From Platynereis dumerilii (lineage: Eukaryota > Annelida > Polychaeta > Phyllodocida > Nereididae), in assembly GCA_026936325.1 (NCBI GenBank), contig JAPTHN010000042.1, forward strand, positions 2,046,001 to 2,110,000: 64,000 bases of DNA, written 5' to 3'. The position numbers were made by a program, and so were the translations under genes. Below the pieces are notes generated by a model, which saw only the letters and a program-made list of their open reading frames with translations, ran no database searches and was not told the DNA's origin. Below are positions 11,471-23,704 of the stretch, one piece after another (the first letter of the stretch is position 1; each line of letters starts with the position of its first letter).

Positions 11471-14004
11471 TTCCTCCTTGTCTTACTCTGCTTTTCTTTC
11501 CTGATTTCACCGCCTGAGTCTGTCATCTAATCAATATCACACCCTTCTTTACACTATCATGCTTAATAACACTCAGCCTTAATTAAAGGCATGTTTCCAC
11601 ACTTTATACTACAATATCATGTCATGTTACATCTATGAGGTGCTTAAACAGCCACTTCTTAGGGAAAATGTCAATTAATATCCTTAAGCATAAGAGCGCT
11701 CTATCATTAATGTCACATCAAAAATATTGAGAAGATGTGTGAGAAAATGTGGATGGCAAAGCAATTGCGTCATAAAACATTTATGGAAAAATTGCATTGC
11801 ACAAGGCAGGTTATATATAAAAACCTATTTGAAGCTTAAGATAAAGCTTTAAAGTTTAAAATGTCGAAACAGTGTAAAGGTAATAACTCTACTTGATGTT
11901 CAGACTACAACCCATGTAATGATTAAAGAGAAAGGTTTCTAATTAGCTGAAACTTGGCTCTCCTTATATTTCTAATGTTTCAAATTTAAAATATTATCAT
12001 CAAAAATGGCTTTGATCTCAGGTTCTTTTATTGAAGCGGAAAACAGACACTACAGTTTGCAGTTACTAATTACAAATAATAGTCAAAGCCATGGGTAAAT
12101 AGTAAATGAGGAAGTTGACTGTGTATGAATTATATATCCGCAGGAAATTGTCTCATTCATTTTCACGTGTTAGAGTGATCTGCTTGTCCTGACCTTCACT
12201 TATTTCTTTTTTGGAAGAAGCAGATAGAAAATTGAGTTATTTTGTTGTATTATAAAGGTTTCCTTAATAAACCTAATGCAAATCAGCAAAAAAAGACCAA
12301 TAATAAAAATGAAATGTTACTTTGGTTATTTTAATATCATTATTTCCTGTAAATGATACATTTTCTTTTAAAATTTCCAATGGCATTTACAGGAGACGAA
12401 TGACAATTATTTACCTTCAGTTGTTAGTGGACATCAATGGCTTCATAAAATTGTCATAAGGCACCTTGTGACCTCCCTAATGAGTGGTTTGACACTTTTT
12501 TAATTTACTTTTTCCAGTAGCATTGCAAGTAGAGGATATTACCTCATTAACTTCTTATGTGTCATACAGAATAACATTGTAGAATACGTATGTGACCTCA
12601 CAAGGAACATTCCAGTGCTTTTCTGTAAGCACTTGAGTTTCGTTTACCGTAACAATTAAGAAAAAGAATGAGGGCCTTACTTTGATCAAAACATGATTTT
12701 TGGAGGTTTAATTATGCTCATAGTGCCTGCTACAATCATACCTGTTAAGAAGATTCATCAATATTTCAAATTAGACAAAATTCAAAAAATAAAATACAGC
12801 TTCTAAAAAAGGTCTAATAAAATTTTGTCGTAAAAAAAACGTAATCTCAAAAAATACCCAAAACTGGGCTCTGCCACTATAAACTTCTTGTAACCAATTT
12901 AGTTGGGCAAACGAAGTTTGATTTTCATTGCATTATCTGGAGAACGTTTTAAGATTAACGATTAAGTTTTTTTTACGGGGCAACGTATGTTTTGACATGT
13001 CCTGTTCTGACAGGACCATCATTAGTAAGCTATTTTATTTTGTCGTTTTGACACATGATATAGACAATCAAAACTAGTATATTTGTGTGTGATATAAACT
13101 TTCTGCCTTTAAAATTAGTGCCACAATTGTCACATAAAATCTACTATTCCTTGAAAGGTGAGAAAATCACAACAAAATGTGGATATCGATATGTAAGAAA
13201 GTTAGGGAGAGCCTCAAGGAAACAATGTGGTGAAAAAACCATTATCATCCAAAATATGAAGCGTTAAATAACAAGGTATGATTTTTTTTTGTCACTCCAT
13301 ATCAGCGATTTTTGCCAGTTTGTTTTCATAATTTGGTGAATTGTACCGAGGCCTAGAAGATATATATACACACCACAAAAGTGCTACCATTATTGAAGCC
13401 AACTATTTTCCGCGTCAGATTCAGATACAGCAAATTTTGTCGAGATATCTGCATTTTTGGCGACACAGGATTTTTTTTACACGGATGACACATAAATGTA
13501 ACTCAGTGCTTGAACTGTGTCTTAAAGTGTAATACCAAACTATGCCTTCTTCTCCAATTGTCGACACAATGTCTTTGAGGCCGGGGTCAATCTAAAAGGA
13601 GAGGAAAATAGAAATATTCTCTGCACGGTCTTCATTCAAAACCATTGTGAAACTGGATCTTCGCAAATGAACAGTATGACCTTTCCAACAAATGGCATTT
13701 TAACTGTATCTTGATCACCAGAGCTAGGGCAAGCGACCTCAAAGCATTTTCACTCTGCTTCGTATGAGCTCCTGTTTTCTTTCTTCAGCATTAGGTAAGA
13801 CGAAAGTAATGCAATAGGCTCATGCAAACAAATTTACCTTGATAGATACAAGTTAAGTTAACTTAATTTAGTCAGCACTGAGCAATCCATTACCTACAGA
13901 TAAGGAAGGGCTATAAACACAACTGTACGGAACTAAAATTACTCATAGATGCAATAATAATAGTGCATTCATTGGATATATAAGAACTCACTACTGTGCA
14001 CCCA
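11471..14004. repeat. Unit B, left flank; no gene seen
   Basis: It is nearly identical to 25736-28244, with only scattered single-base differences by eye. Parts match unit A: 11520-11760 with 240-480, 11920-12060 with 2640-2800, and 13870-13960 with 4970-5050. Two short open frames (13085-13267 and 13341-13532) recur unchanged in unit C, but this follows from the recent duplication and is not evidence of coding. A perfect small hairpin GTCCTGT-TCTG-ACAGGAC lies near 12999-13016. Confidence 0.75.
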
Positions 14005-15143
14005 CGCTGTAAAATTTGAAATTTTGAGTTACCGTAATATGGGGTGAATCGGGACAGAATTTTCCGTTTTTCTGTGATAAAATGGACAAAAATCAACTTA
14101 GAAATCGAAATATGGTGTCAAATTGTGTCCGAGCAGAAGGTCTAACGTTCTGTAGGAGCTTGAAATGATATCTTAAATTGCCGAGGCTCAGGGCCCAAAA
14201 AACCACTGTTCCAATTCACCCCACAATTTGGGGTGAATCGGGACACACCATTATTTCCACAATCAATGCTTCCTAGCTTCTTCAAGTGATTCCTTCTGAT
14301 GACTTAACAATAGAAAACATCTTCGATGTGAAAAATATTTATTTTGGGATAAATCTGAAATCAATTTCATTGATAGTATTGAGATTTTTAAAAATCTGAT
14401 AAATGACAGAAAAGTATTAAAAACTATAATTATCAGCTAATTTTGCAGATGATTACTATATCTGGACTAAATCCACAATAAATGATGTTAAGTTCAATAA
14501 TATTTATCAAAAAGCCATGTCAGTACAAACAAATGAAAATAGGTAGAGTTTATTTTGAGTATCCCCGAATCTTTGCCATGGACCTGGATCTTTACCCATG
14601 ACCAAACATACATAATCCCACATCTAGTCTACTATTCTGGTTCCCTGATACCATTTTAAATTGAAAAAAAATCGTGCAAGTTTGATAGCTGTGGTGTGAA
14701 TATTTCTTGAGGAATGAGCAAAGTTTTGACCAGTATGTAAAAATTCAAATTATGCAGGGCCAAGTTTAAGGTGCTGCAGCTCCTCACTGTTTGCAGTTAG
14801 AAGCATGAAATTCCATCACAATATGCGCTAGTATGTATACTATACATGTGCCAAAAATAAATTCCCTAGGTTAAGTGGAAGTAGTTGATCTTTGAAGAAA
14901 TAATACACATCCCTGTCTTGTCCCGATTCACCCCTGTGTCCCTATTCACCCCATATTACGGTAGCTCAAATGATTGAGTGAGATGGTTGCACAATTTCTT
15001 TGAGCCATGATAGCTTGCCGTTTTGAGTTATGATAATCTTATGTTGTTATAACTTGCAAACAACAAGCCATCTTGACTCAAAGGAATTGTGCAACCATCT
15101 CACTCAATCAATTGAGCTAACTCAAAATTCAAAATTTACAGTG
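14005..15143. mobile_element. Palindromic MITE split by a later insertion (unit B)
   Basis: The outer arms are CTGTAAAATTTGAAATTTTG at the left and its near complement ending TTTACAGTG at 15143. After the inner element is set aside, the two arms form a long hairpin. GAGTTAGCTCAA followed by GATTGAGTGAGATGGTTGC on the left meets its complement on the right (15080-15130). The inner element entered at the TA in GAGTTAGCTC. A small decayed relative is at about 6805-6893. The exact left end is uncertain by a few bases. Confidence 0.75.
14032..14961. mobile_element. TA-flanked Tc1/mariner-like non-autonomous element (unit B)
   Basis: The terminal repeats are CCGTAATATGGGGTGAATCG and its complement, each next to TA (14030-14031, 14962-14963). 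The terminal core GGGGTGAATCGGGACA is repeated inside near each end (for example 14222-14240 and 14919-14950). The length is 930 bp with no transposase-like frame. The orthologous insertion in unit C is 29205-30134, so it predates the B/C duplication. Confidence 0.9.
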
Positions 15144-15469
15144 CATAGTTAAATAAAGGGGAGGGAGTCTGTACAGCAGCAGGAAGGACTATGTGCAGTC
15201 CCTATATCAAACTCAAAAGGGCAGAGTCAGCTGTTGAATTATTCAGACGGAATTCCAATTTTGCAGACATATATCTCATGAGGGCATATCACTCTTACAA
15301 TAGTTGTACCAGCATAAAAGCTGAAGTGCTTAAAATCTGTGCATGTTAAAGTATGGCATGAAAAATGTACAAGATAATTGGAAAACCTGTGTCGAGATAA
15401 TGTTTTTATGACTGGAACAAAACTCATAGACAGTAACAACTGTCAAAAATGATCTGCTTCTAAAGTATC
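15144..15469. repeat. Unit B, block gamma and flank
   Basis: Block gamma at about 15204-15290 shares the words TATCAAACTCAAAAGGGCAG, AGTCAGCTGTTGAATTATTC and AGACATATATCTCATG with units A, A-second copy and C, and less exactly with D. It contains the E-box CAGCTG in every copy. No frame stays open across the copies. Confidence 0.7.
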
Positions 15470-16030
15470 AATATCTTGACTAAACAAAATCGACAGGCAG
15501 CAAGGCGGCCAATCGAGTAAAACAGCGACAGGCAGCAAGGCGGCCAGTCGCGATTATATTTTGATACATTTTTATAGTTTTTTACCAATCTCAAATTTTA
15601 AAAATCAGTAGTACAGCTAGAAATTATAGGCTGGCAGCAAGGCGGCTAGTCCTGTACTGAACAAGTTTATGTACAAATTACTTAGAATTGATTCTTAAGC
15701 AGAACAATCACACTTACATCTATATAAACCTTTGCGACAGGCAGCAAGGCGGCCAGTCGACCAATATTAATCGAGTAATTAAATGTAAACCTTTCTAAGT
15801 ACAAAAATGACAGGCAGACAGGCGGCCAGTCCATCAAAACTAAAAACTTTTTCTAGTTGTATATATGTATATATACATTGTTTTTATCCTCCCTACGGGC
15901 GTCACCAGCACTGTACATAGCTGCACCTTTCATCACCACGGGAATAAAGAATAAAACACCCGAGCTGGACAAAGAGGACCGTCAGGACCTGCGTCCATGA
16001 ATCTACTTATTATTATTACTTATTATTACT
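15470..16030 (+). mobile_element. Insertion with five GC-rich hairpins and a TTA-rich 3' tail (unit B)
   Basis: It is absent from units A and D, which run straight across this point, so it is an insertion; CTAAAG at both edges may be the target duplication. Five near-copies of GACAGGCAGCAAGGCGGCCA plus GTC start at 15492, 15527, 15629, 15736 and 15809. Each folds as GAC.GGC paired with GCC.GTC. They sit in very AT-rich DNA at uneven spacing. A more GC-rich 3' part (about 15885-16000) carries AATAAAGAATAAAA, then a TTATTATTACTTATTATTAC tail. The tail and signal suggest the 3' end of a non-LTR retroelement or its passenger, read on +. I do not recognise the family. Confidence 0.55.
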
Positions 16031-16635
16031 AAAGAGTTCTTGTTTTGACAAGTGTATGAAATACGACCTAAATTATGAAGTTGGCAAACTTCTTTTCATT
16101 TGCAGGATATCACTCGCTCTATAGTAATATTTTCGTTTTAGCTAAACATTTTAAAGGGGTAATTTCAAAAAAATAGGACCGCTTTTCTAAATTCAAACTT
16201 GAATTGAATTTTTTTCTAATACGGCTGTTTGGATGTCCTTTACATGAAAACATTCACAGACTTTGAGGTTGCAATTTCAAGGATGATTCTGCTCTTTGAT
16301 TTTAGCATGCTTCGAGGGTTCGTTCAGAGTGCTTGGGGCGCATGCAACGGCTTTCGTAGTATTTCAGTGAGAAATCAAATGTAAAGGTCTGCTTTGCAAT
16401 CCAGTGTAAAAACTGAATGACACTAGCACATGCATGTATCCATGCATGCCACTTTGTTTGAACTGTTTTGTGCCGCAGTCGTGGGTAAAGCTATACCCCC
16501 TACATTTAAGTTCTTGCTGAAACACTCAGAAACTCTTTTTTAATCCAAACTTCAATTGCGCAGCAAATGAACAGAAAAAACCCATGATAGTCTTTCTGCA
16601 AAAGAACATGCATGTTGATATAAAGCCTTATTCTA
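16031..16635. repeat. Unit B, block delta and flank
   Basis: Block delta (16259-16360) matches 5587-5690, 8285-8380, 31397-31498 and 58849-58950, sharing GACTTTGAGGTTG, ATTTCAAGGATGA and CTCTTTGATTTTAGC. The unit B and C versions keep several CpG sites where A and D have TG or CA. The word GAACATGCATGTTGATATA at about 16602 is shared with all units. Open frames here differ in every copy. Confidence 0.7.
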
Positions 16636-16826
16636 CACTCTAAAAAATGTCGGGACTAAATTGGTTTTTTAGATTCAAAATGGTTTTTTGAAAAACCAAA
16701 TTTCAATGAAAAAAACCAACATGGATTTTTCACAAAATCCCTGTTGGTTTTTTGCATTGAAATTTGGTTTTTCAAAAAACCATTTTGAATCTAAAAAACC
16801 AATTTTGTCTGAAATTTTTTAGAGTG
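16636..16826. mobile_element. TA-flanked, near-perfect palindromic MITE (unit B)
   Basis: CACTCTAAAAAATGTC at the left meets its near complement TTTTTTAGAGTG at the right, each next to TA (16634-16635, 16827-16828). Almost the whole 191 bp is one long hairpin, with arms rich in GGTTTTTTGAAAAACC-like words. Relatives lie at 31774-31965 (orthologous insertion), 33361-33549 and 43135-43252. No coding capacity. Confidence 0.92.
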
Positions 16827-17095
16827 TATGGCTCTTAAATGTCTTTATAAGGCTCTGTCACACTTTATTAAAAGGAAATGCATTGATGTCATTTTCGTCA
16901 AAGGAAATGCTTTAGAAATGAAGTGGCTACATGTCAAGTTGCCTGATGACATTTACAGAATAACTTAGTGTCAATTTCTTCTTTCCTGATCATTCTTTGC
17001 CATGGATTCAGAGTTCTCTCTTATGGAAATGATCAAGATGGTTCACTGGGTTTCCCAAACAAAACCCATTTTAATGTTAACATTCCTGCACCTTA

Positions 17096-17343
17096 CACTC
17101 AAAATCTTTTTGACAAATTAAGTTAGTCAAACACCAAAAATTAGTCAAATGTCTGACCTAGTTAGTCAAGTTACAGATGTAGTAAGACTTTTGACTAATT
17201 TATTTAGTCATTATCATTTAGTTGGCCAATAAAGTCAGTCATTTCACTAATTTAGTTGGTCTTTTGACTTGGTAAGTTATTAGTCATTTCACTCAGTCAA
17301 TTAGTCATAATGACAAATTTAGTTGGTATATATATTTTTGCTG
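17096..17343. mobile_element. TA-flanked element with internal TTAGTCA repeats (unit B)
   Basis: The short imperfect ends CACTCAAAAT and ATTTTTGCTG are both bordered by TA (17094-17095, 17344-17345). The interior is an irregular array of TTAGTCA and its complement TGACTAA, with GTCATTTCACT and AGTTGGT words. The motif resembles an AP-1-type half-overlap site, but its repetition is more simply explained by slippage. The copy in unit C is 32235-32482. Confidence 0.6.
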
Positions 17344-18730
17344 TAGTGATTCACATAACACCCATTCTTTTCTCAGCTTTATTTAGCAAAATTCAAAATT
17401 TCAGATCTGTGTGGCATTCTTTATATCAATGAGCATTTTTCAATTGTTCGAAAAACAATTTGATTATTCCATTTCCTTTGGTCAACACATTGCCTGAGTT
17501 ACTCAGACCTCATGAAAGCAGACATAGCACACACAATTGCCGAGAATTGCCCTTTCTTGCTCTTTTCTCTACTGGTCAAGGGAACCATGAACACCTTGCA
17601 GGCTCATTTCCTATTTTATTCATGAGGTCTGCATGTTGGACTTTCCCCAGGCACAGTATGCTGTACGCCATTAATGTCAAAAAGAACTTTGGAATCCCTA
17701 AAGACCTGTAGGTCACGCCGACTATTGTGAAACTGAATCAGCCAAGGTAATTGCTTTTGCCAACTAAGTCTTGTACAGTTTTGCACACCTCCAAGTCCCA
17801 ATGAATGTAAGTTCTGTTGCTTGCTGCATAACACTGTGTACCATTTGCTCTATGCGAAGCAACCTAGTTAATCATAAAATCTTACAGTTCGGACAAGAAA
17901 TCAATTCAATTCCAACATAACATAGCCAGTATGCTATAATTACGTATTAGATATCTTGATGTGAAATTACAAGTATTTTTAAAAAATATTTAGCAGTCAA
18001 AAGATTTGGTGATTCTAGTAAAAAATGCACTAAAATTTACTAAAACTGCCTAATCTCCCAGAAAACTTAACTGATTGATTCCAAATTTTGTATGTGTATA
18101 ACTGGTACTATAAGACAGCATACTGGCTATATAGCAAAGTTTGTTGTTTGCTCTATACATGAGAACTAGCAAAATGTAAATAAATAAATCTTTAATTAGG
18201 TCACTTGGTTAGTACACAGTGATAATGGCAATTGTCATAATGGGACCACTTGTTGGGGAAGTTGGTATATAAGTAAAACAAAATATTTGAAAAAAATATG
18301 TATATAAAGTCAGAGGGACCTTGCTGCTGGATTTTTGAGTGAACAGCAATTACAGAAAAGCAAGTCTCACCAAAATTAGCAAAGCAGAAAGACAATTACT
18401 TGGAGAATAATGATATTGAACTTCAGCATCAATAAAATGATTCCAATTTCTTTCATAAGGGGTGAAAATAAACTGTGGTCTTCACGAAATTAACCTGTGT
18501 ATTTTTTTAACCTAACTTAAAAGCAAGATGCATTTTACTTGCAGGTCATGAGAAATGACACGTATCGAAATAGATGTTGAATTTAAATGAATTTAGAACT
18601 AGAAAATTGGAGATAGGACCTCATTTATTTTTTGGTTTTCAACAAGAACAATCATTTTACTAAACTTAATGAATGTTCTTTTTTTCAAAGTGTGGTATCG
18701 TCAGTTTTCAAGTTAATGGGTATAGAAATC
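17344..18730. repeat. Unit B, block zeta and right flank
   Basis: The 13-bp arms CAGACCTCATGAA (17504-17516) and TTCATGAGGTCTG (17619-17631) enclose 102 bases, and GGACTTTCCCC follows at about 17638. Similarity to unit D continues far to the right: 18400-18500 with 61790-61880, and 18525-18730 with 61905-62110. Near-identity with unit C ends at about 17850, after which the pair is clearly more diverged up to 18170/33305. A minus-strand frame at 17616-17834 is open in B, C and D but shifted in A, so I do not call a gene. Confidence 0.65.
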
Positions 18731-18996
18731 TTTAAATTTAGGAACAGCGACATACAAGTGCTTCAGGGTTGTATTTCAATCGGGATACATGGTTGTGTCT
18801 CAAGGGGGTCAAAAATAAGGGTCCTTTTTTCTGGCCAAACTAATTTTTTTTCATTGCAATATATCGTGCCTTGTATTTCTGAAAATTTTAGGGCTACGAG
18901 TGTTCTGATTTTTTTTTTTTTACTTTTTGTGTGATGTTATTGCTAAATATGACCAAGGTCAACTATTCGATTCATCCCTCTATTATTGGAAGTATA

Positions 18997-20267
18997 CAGG
19001 GTGACCCACCTCAACTTGTGCATTGATGTTGCAACCAAAAAGGTGTTTACTGAAACAGTTTGGGATTTCCATTGAAAACACCAAATTAAAGTTTCAGTGG
19101 CAAGAGCCAAGAGAAGAGCATTATGTAAGTTTGGTTAATTTTCGGTTAAAATTGGACTCGGAAAAAGAGTTTATAATTTAGCTCTGTCAACCTTCAGAAA
19201 AATTTTGGGATCACATGTAATGCATGTACTGTATTACAGAAGCTATAACAAAGTAGTGCCAGGGTTTTTCTTTGAAGGAGGTTTTTTTTATTAAGTCAGG
19301 AAGCCCAAATACTGTCCTGGCGCCGTGCACTATTTTCATTCTGGTAAATTACTGAGGTCAGTGCCAAGGCTAGCTAGGAAAAAGCTGTTGTTACCACTCA
19401 TAATAATCATTAGAATAGCTTTATCTTACATGGGAATATCATTTACCACTTGCAATTTCAGCATTCATGTGCGTATCAGCCACTTTAATCATTGTTCCAA
19501 TAATGCATACAAATTGTTAACCATGGATCTTATACTTCCAATAAAAATGACTTGGCTTGGATTTCTAGGTCATGTGACTGTTTATGACATAATGAATTTA
19601 TTGAGGGGAATATTCTGCAACTGGTAGTATTAAAAATCCATGCGTTTTTATCACAAATGTTGGTTAAATTAAGACTAGATTTTGAGGGATGGAAATTTGT
19701 GACTTTCCAGACGACATCAAAAATAGATTTTTGTAGAAGTGTTGCTATACTTTTTCTCTATGCTTTTAAAAACCGAGTGTCATGTTTTATGTTTCTAATG
19801 ACTCGGACAATCACAACACCTAACTATTTTGTGTTTGCAATCATCTGGCTATCAGTTATGCAAATGGTTTTGCCATATTTTGACTTGTTTGTCTCCGACA
19901 GGTTACCATTCTAAATTTGCTGACCTGGTAACATACACTTGACTCTAAAACTCACAAATACCATCTATTCACCTCCCTAAGAACCTCCCTTTGCATATCA
20001 GTGTTATTTCAGGCAGTTGCTGAGGTTTTGGTTGACACTGTTGCAATTTGAATTCTTCTCAGCTGATTTTTCTGCACAGACAAAAATGACGACAAATTTT
20101 CACCTGCCTGTCATTTTGATAGAATAACTGCAGAAGCTTACAACTCACTTTTTGTAGTAGCCATAACTACCATTTAGACAAATGTGTTTCGAAAAATTAA
20201 CTGCAACATTTTTGTTGTCTTCTGTTAACACGTTAAAGTCATGCACAAGTTGAGGTGGGTCACCCTG
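18997..20267. mobile_element. TA-flanked Tc1/mariner-like non-autonomous element, 1.27 kb
   Basis: The terminal repeats CAGGGTGACCCACCTCAACT (continuing TGTGCAT) and the complement ending GGGTCACCCTG are exact over 27 bases and lie next to TA (18995-18996, 20268-20269). The length is close to that of an intact mariner, but the longest frames (19325-19627, about 100 codons; 19657-19914) show no DDE/D transposase features. It may be a decayed autonomous copy or an unrelated filler. The perfect ends suggest it is not very old. Confidence 0.9.
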
Positions 20268-20269
20268 TA

Positions 20270-22210
20270 ATCCTAAATGGTTTGCTAATCAATGTCAACT
20301 TGGTTCATAGTTGTTTTGCGTTACATAATTGATTGTTTCAGTTTTCTTCACTGAACAAGTAAAGCACTTCAAGTGACAAATCCCTATAGAACCTCCCAGG
20401 AGTTCATGTCAAAGCCTATGAATATTTATATATCCCTAGCTTTGTAGGCTGTGACATTTTGGGAACTAATTTTCGCAACACTAATGCAGTATCTTCTTCA
20501 TAGCAATCCCTATCTGCCATTGACCAACTATTTTCAGAGACTGGCCGTTATGGAAGAACTATGAGCACAACTCCACCAAATTTCATTGGTTCAGTCCTAA
20601 TGACAGTCGTGGTATGGCCAGCTGAATTTAATAAATATAGTTCATTCGGAGAGGACACTTATTTTGACATGAAAGTATTTAGAATATAAAGTCTGCATGG
20701 CATAATTCTAGCTGTTTTGGGTAAATCAGAACTTGAAACACTATTTACTGATACCACCAAGGATGTTCTTGATAAATTGGCAATGTCCATTTCATATATG
20801 CATTTAGTTTGAGGCTAGCTGGATGCACAGTGCACATGGAAATGGACAAGGCTGCTCCTACACCACATCATTAATGGCACATCAACAGAAACGCCACCAC
20901 CACAATAATTTTGTACAAAGAAATGGTTCCATGCAGTACATCTACTTCAATACAAAAATAAAAAGCAAAAAAGTACATTGCTTTTCCTGTCAAATATTTG
21001 TCCTCTCCGACTTGAATAGTAAAGTGCCTTGCTTCAAGTGTAAGGCTATATTAGGTACTGATGATATCAAATATATGGACCCAACTGAATCGGATATACC
21101 ATAGACAACACAATCATCAGAAATTTCCAAGGTAATAGTTATTTAAATCTCAATTGAAGAGATGAAGCAAAATGCATATCAACCATATTCAGAAGAGTCC
21201 ATAGGAAGTGGCATTTGAGTATTTGTTCAGTTTATAACGATAAATTATATCCCCTAAGTGTGCACATACCAACTATCAAATTTTAGGGATAACAATTAGC
21301 ACGTTTATACCCTTAGATATGACACAAACCAAAATACCGACTTTTGGTTTGGAGAGGACGGAAAGGACATAGACAATTGACAGGCTCAATTCAGCATAAG
21401 CATCAATGTTGTGAAGATGAGCTCTGTCCGTGTCTCAAGCACTATTAGCACTACAGTTTTAATGTCTTAAAAGTTGGGCATGTCCTTTTGTTTGGAAATA
21501 ACAACCATTTTCTCTTGTTTTTCGGAGAGGACACGATTTGAAGGAAAGCTGTTTTTGGTGTTTTCTGCACTACAAGCATCGCAAAGTTTCTACAACTGGA
21601 GCGAAAAACTTACAGAAACTTTGTTTGATCTATTGAAGGAGTATTTCTATAAAATACTCTGAATTTGATGTTATTGCTGTTTTAGCCGACCCAATTTCGG
21701 AGAGGACAACATTTGACGGAATTGACCTTTAAGTATTCAATGCAGGATTCTGAAGAGACTAATTGTAGTTGTTGCATGTAATCGTACAACTGAACTTCTG
21801 GGACCATATTGAAAGCGTTTGCACTTAGGTTTTTTTCTGGCAGTTATCAACCGATTTTTTATAATTCTTTCACTACTGTAGGTCCTTCTCAGTGTGTTAA
21901 ATCATTTAGTGTAACTTTTTTTCCACATATACGCATGGAATTTCTGGTATTTTAGATATTGTGTGACTTTCCAGAGTGTACCCCGACTGAAAAACAACCC
22001 TTCAAACTAGAGTCTTTTTTTGTGACTCACCTGCTTCGTGCTTGAGTGTGTTATCTTCCATGGTTTAAGCTTTCATCATGAACATGTTCTTAAAGCTGCA
22101 TCATGAGAAAAAAGACAAATTATCACAAGATTTACACGTGGAATTGAAGAGAGACAACATGCTTACATGACATGATGACATGATATCACATGATCAATAC
22201 CTCAGATACG
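20270..22210. other. Unassigned DNA with repeated CGGAGAGGACA motif
   Basis: The motif TCGGAGAGGACA or a close match occurs on + at 20646, 21351, 21521 and 21696, and on minus at 21000-21011. Such repetition usually marks an old transposon's internal repeats, but I found no matching outer ends. An open frame at 20823-21104 contains CFSCQ and, 19 residues after its second Cys, CFKCK, a two-CxxC arrangement that could bind zinc. It lacks splice or family support. The segment 22050-22210 is a diverged inverted copy of 44500-44690. Confidence 0.4.
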
Positions 22211-22216
22211 TCATTC

Positions 22217-22217
<1 letters not shown>

Positions 22218-22259
<42 letters not shown>

Positions 22260-22260
22260 G
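22218..22260. repeat. (TAGA)n microsatellite
   Basis: About nine perfect TAGA units are followed by a degenerate GGAGTTAGGGAGTTAGG end. It is a plain tetranucleotide tract, probably length-variable. Confidence 0.97.
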
Positions 22261-23704
22261 GAGTTAGGGAGTTAGGAGAACTGCACATCCACCATCATCG
22301 AGACAACAACAGATTGAACAAAATAAAAGGAGCACTAATATGTCCTTTAATGATATGCAAATCACAAGAGACGGGCACATATAGGGTAGGTTGATTTTGC
22401 AAAAATTTTGGAATTTCAATCTTAGACAAGTTGGGATAGTGACATTTTCATGTCGAAAGGCCATATCCAAAATTTCAGGTCTCTAACTCTAATACTTTTT
22501 TGAGGAAATCCATTTAAAGTTTTGAGTTTTTAGACATTTTTTTACGAGGATTACCGATTCGCGGTATTGAATTTTTTAGTCAATTTAAGAGATAAGACAA
22601 TAAAACTGGTATGGTTGGACAGGGCTCAATTAGACCTTCATTTTGAATATGGTCTAGGCCAAATTTGAAGGCGCAAGTAACTTCAAAATCTGATAAATTT
22701 TCATTTTTTTGCTTGACTTGCCAATCAGAGTATGACTATGTGTCATAAATGTAGTTCAATTGGCTGTTGAGATATCTGGCAATATGAGTGATCTTAGGTA
22801 AAGCACCCAGACCTATAATATAGTTATCTTTGTCAATTCAATGATTGTCACATAAAGAATCACAGAAATTAAGAACTTGTAAAAGGTTAGGCGGGGGGGG
22901 GGACAGGAATCAGAATCAGGTTCAGTATTATAATGTTCTCAAAAAAGAGAAAGAAATGGAATCCATGGAATCATTCTAACCAAGAAAGAAGTTCAAATAG
23001 AACAACCACCTGATTGGAAATTGTATATTTCCGTACTGGTGTGCGGAAGTTTTAAAATGAAGCTTCCCTGCTTTACAATTGAGGTACTATACAAATAAAA
23101 AGCACTTCTTTACAGTTTTTAACAGTTTCATAATGGAACTAAGGTGTTAAAGGGAGGTCTTGATAAATATTAGACAGCTCTTTATGTCATCACTGGAGCC
23201 TTACGGAACACATCATGCCTTTTGGATTGGGAATATTACATTTCAAAAATAATATCAATGGTCACCTCAGAAAGAGAGAGAAAAATATAATTTGCTTTTT
23301 TTGTGTGCAGTGTCATACAAAGGTCTACATCTCAAATTTTAACCTACCTTTATGCTTGATGTTGGCTGAGAACTTGTTTGCATTAATACCACATTGAAAT
23401 TTTACTTCTGACATTCGATTCATTAAAAATTAAGTTGTGCAGCTGGAAAACGCGGCAAAGTTTCATAGGTTTGCCAAATGAAACTGTTACTCCCCCATAC
23501 CTCCGATATGGCTCATTTTAAGACCTCCAATGCTTGTGAAAGTGTAATCCAGTCGACTGACATACGGTAGAATATAACCACGGACTAGTAAAAACACTTT
23601 TTTCAAGAAATTTCCTGTTTATTACTGCTTTGAATCATCAGATCTGACTTTCTTTCTCAAAATTGTGCATTTTATAAGAAGTGCAGATCAAAAATTATCG
23701 GAAA
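22261..23704. other. Intergenic stretch; only a short G run noted
   Basis: There is a homopolymer of about 10 G at 22892-22902. The rest is AT-rich with no inverted ends, no reading frame above 70 codons and no similarity to the repeated units that I could see. Confidence 0.5.

Noticed and set aside
15492-15831. Five short palindromic repeats considered as a CRISPR-like array
   Set aside because: Spacers vary from about 12 to over 80 bases, the setting is a eukaryotic transposon-rich locus, and there are no cas genes.
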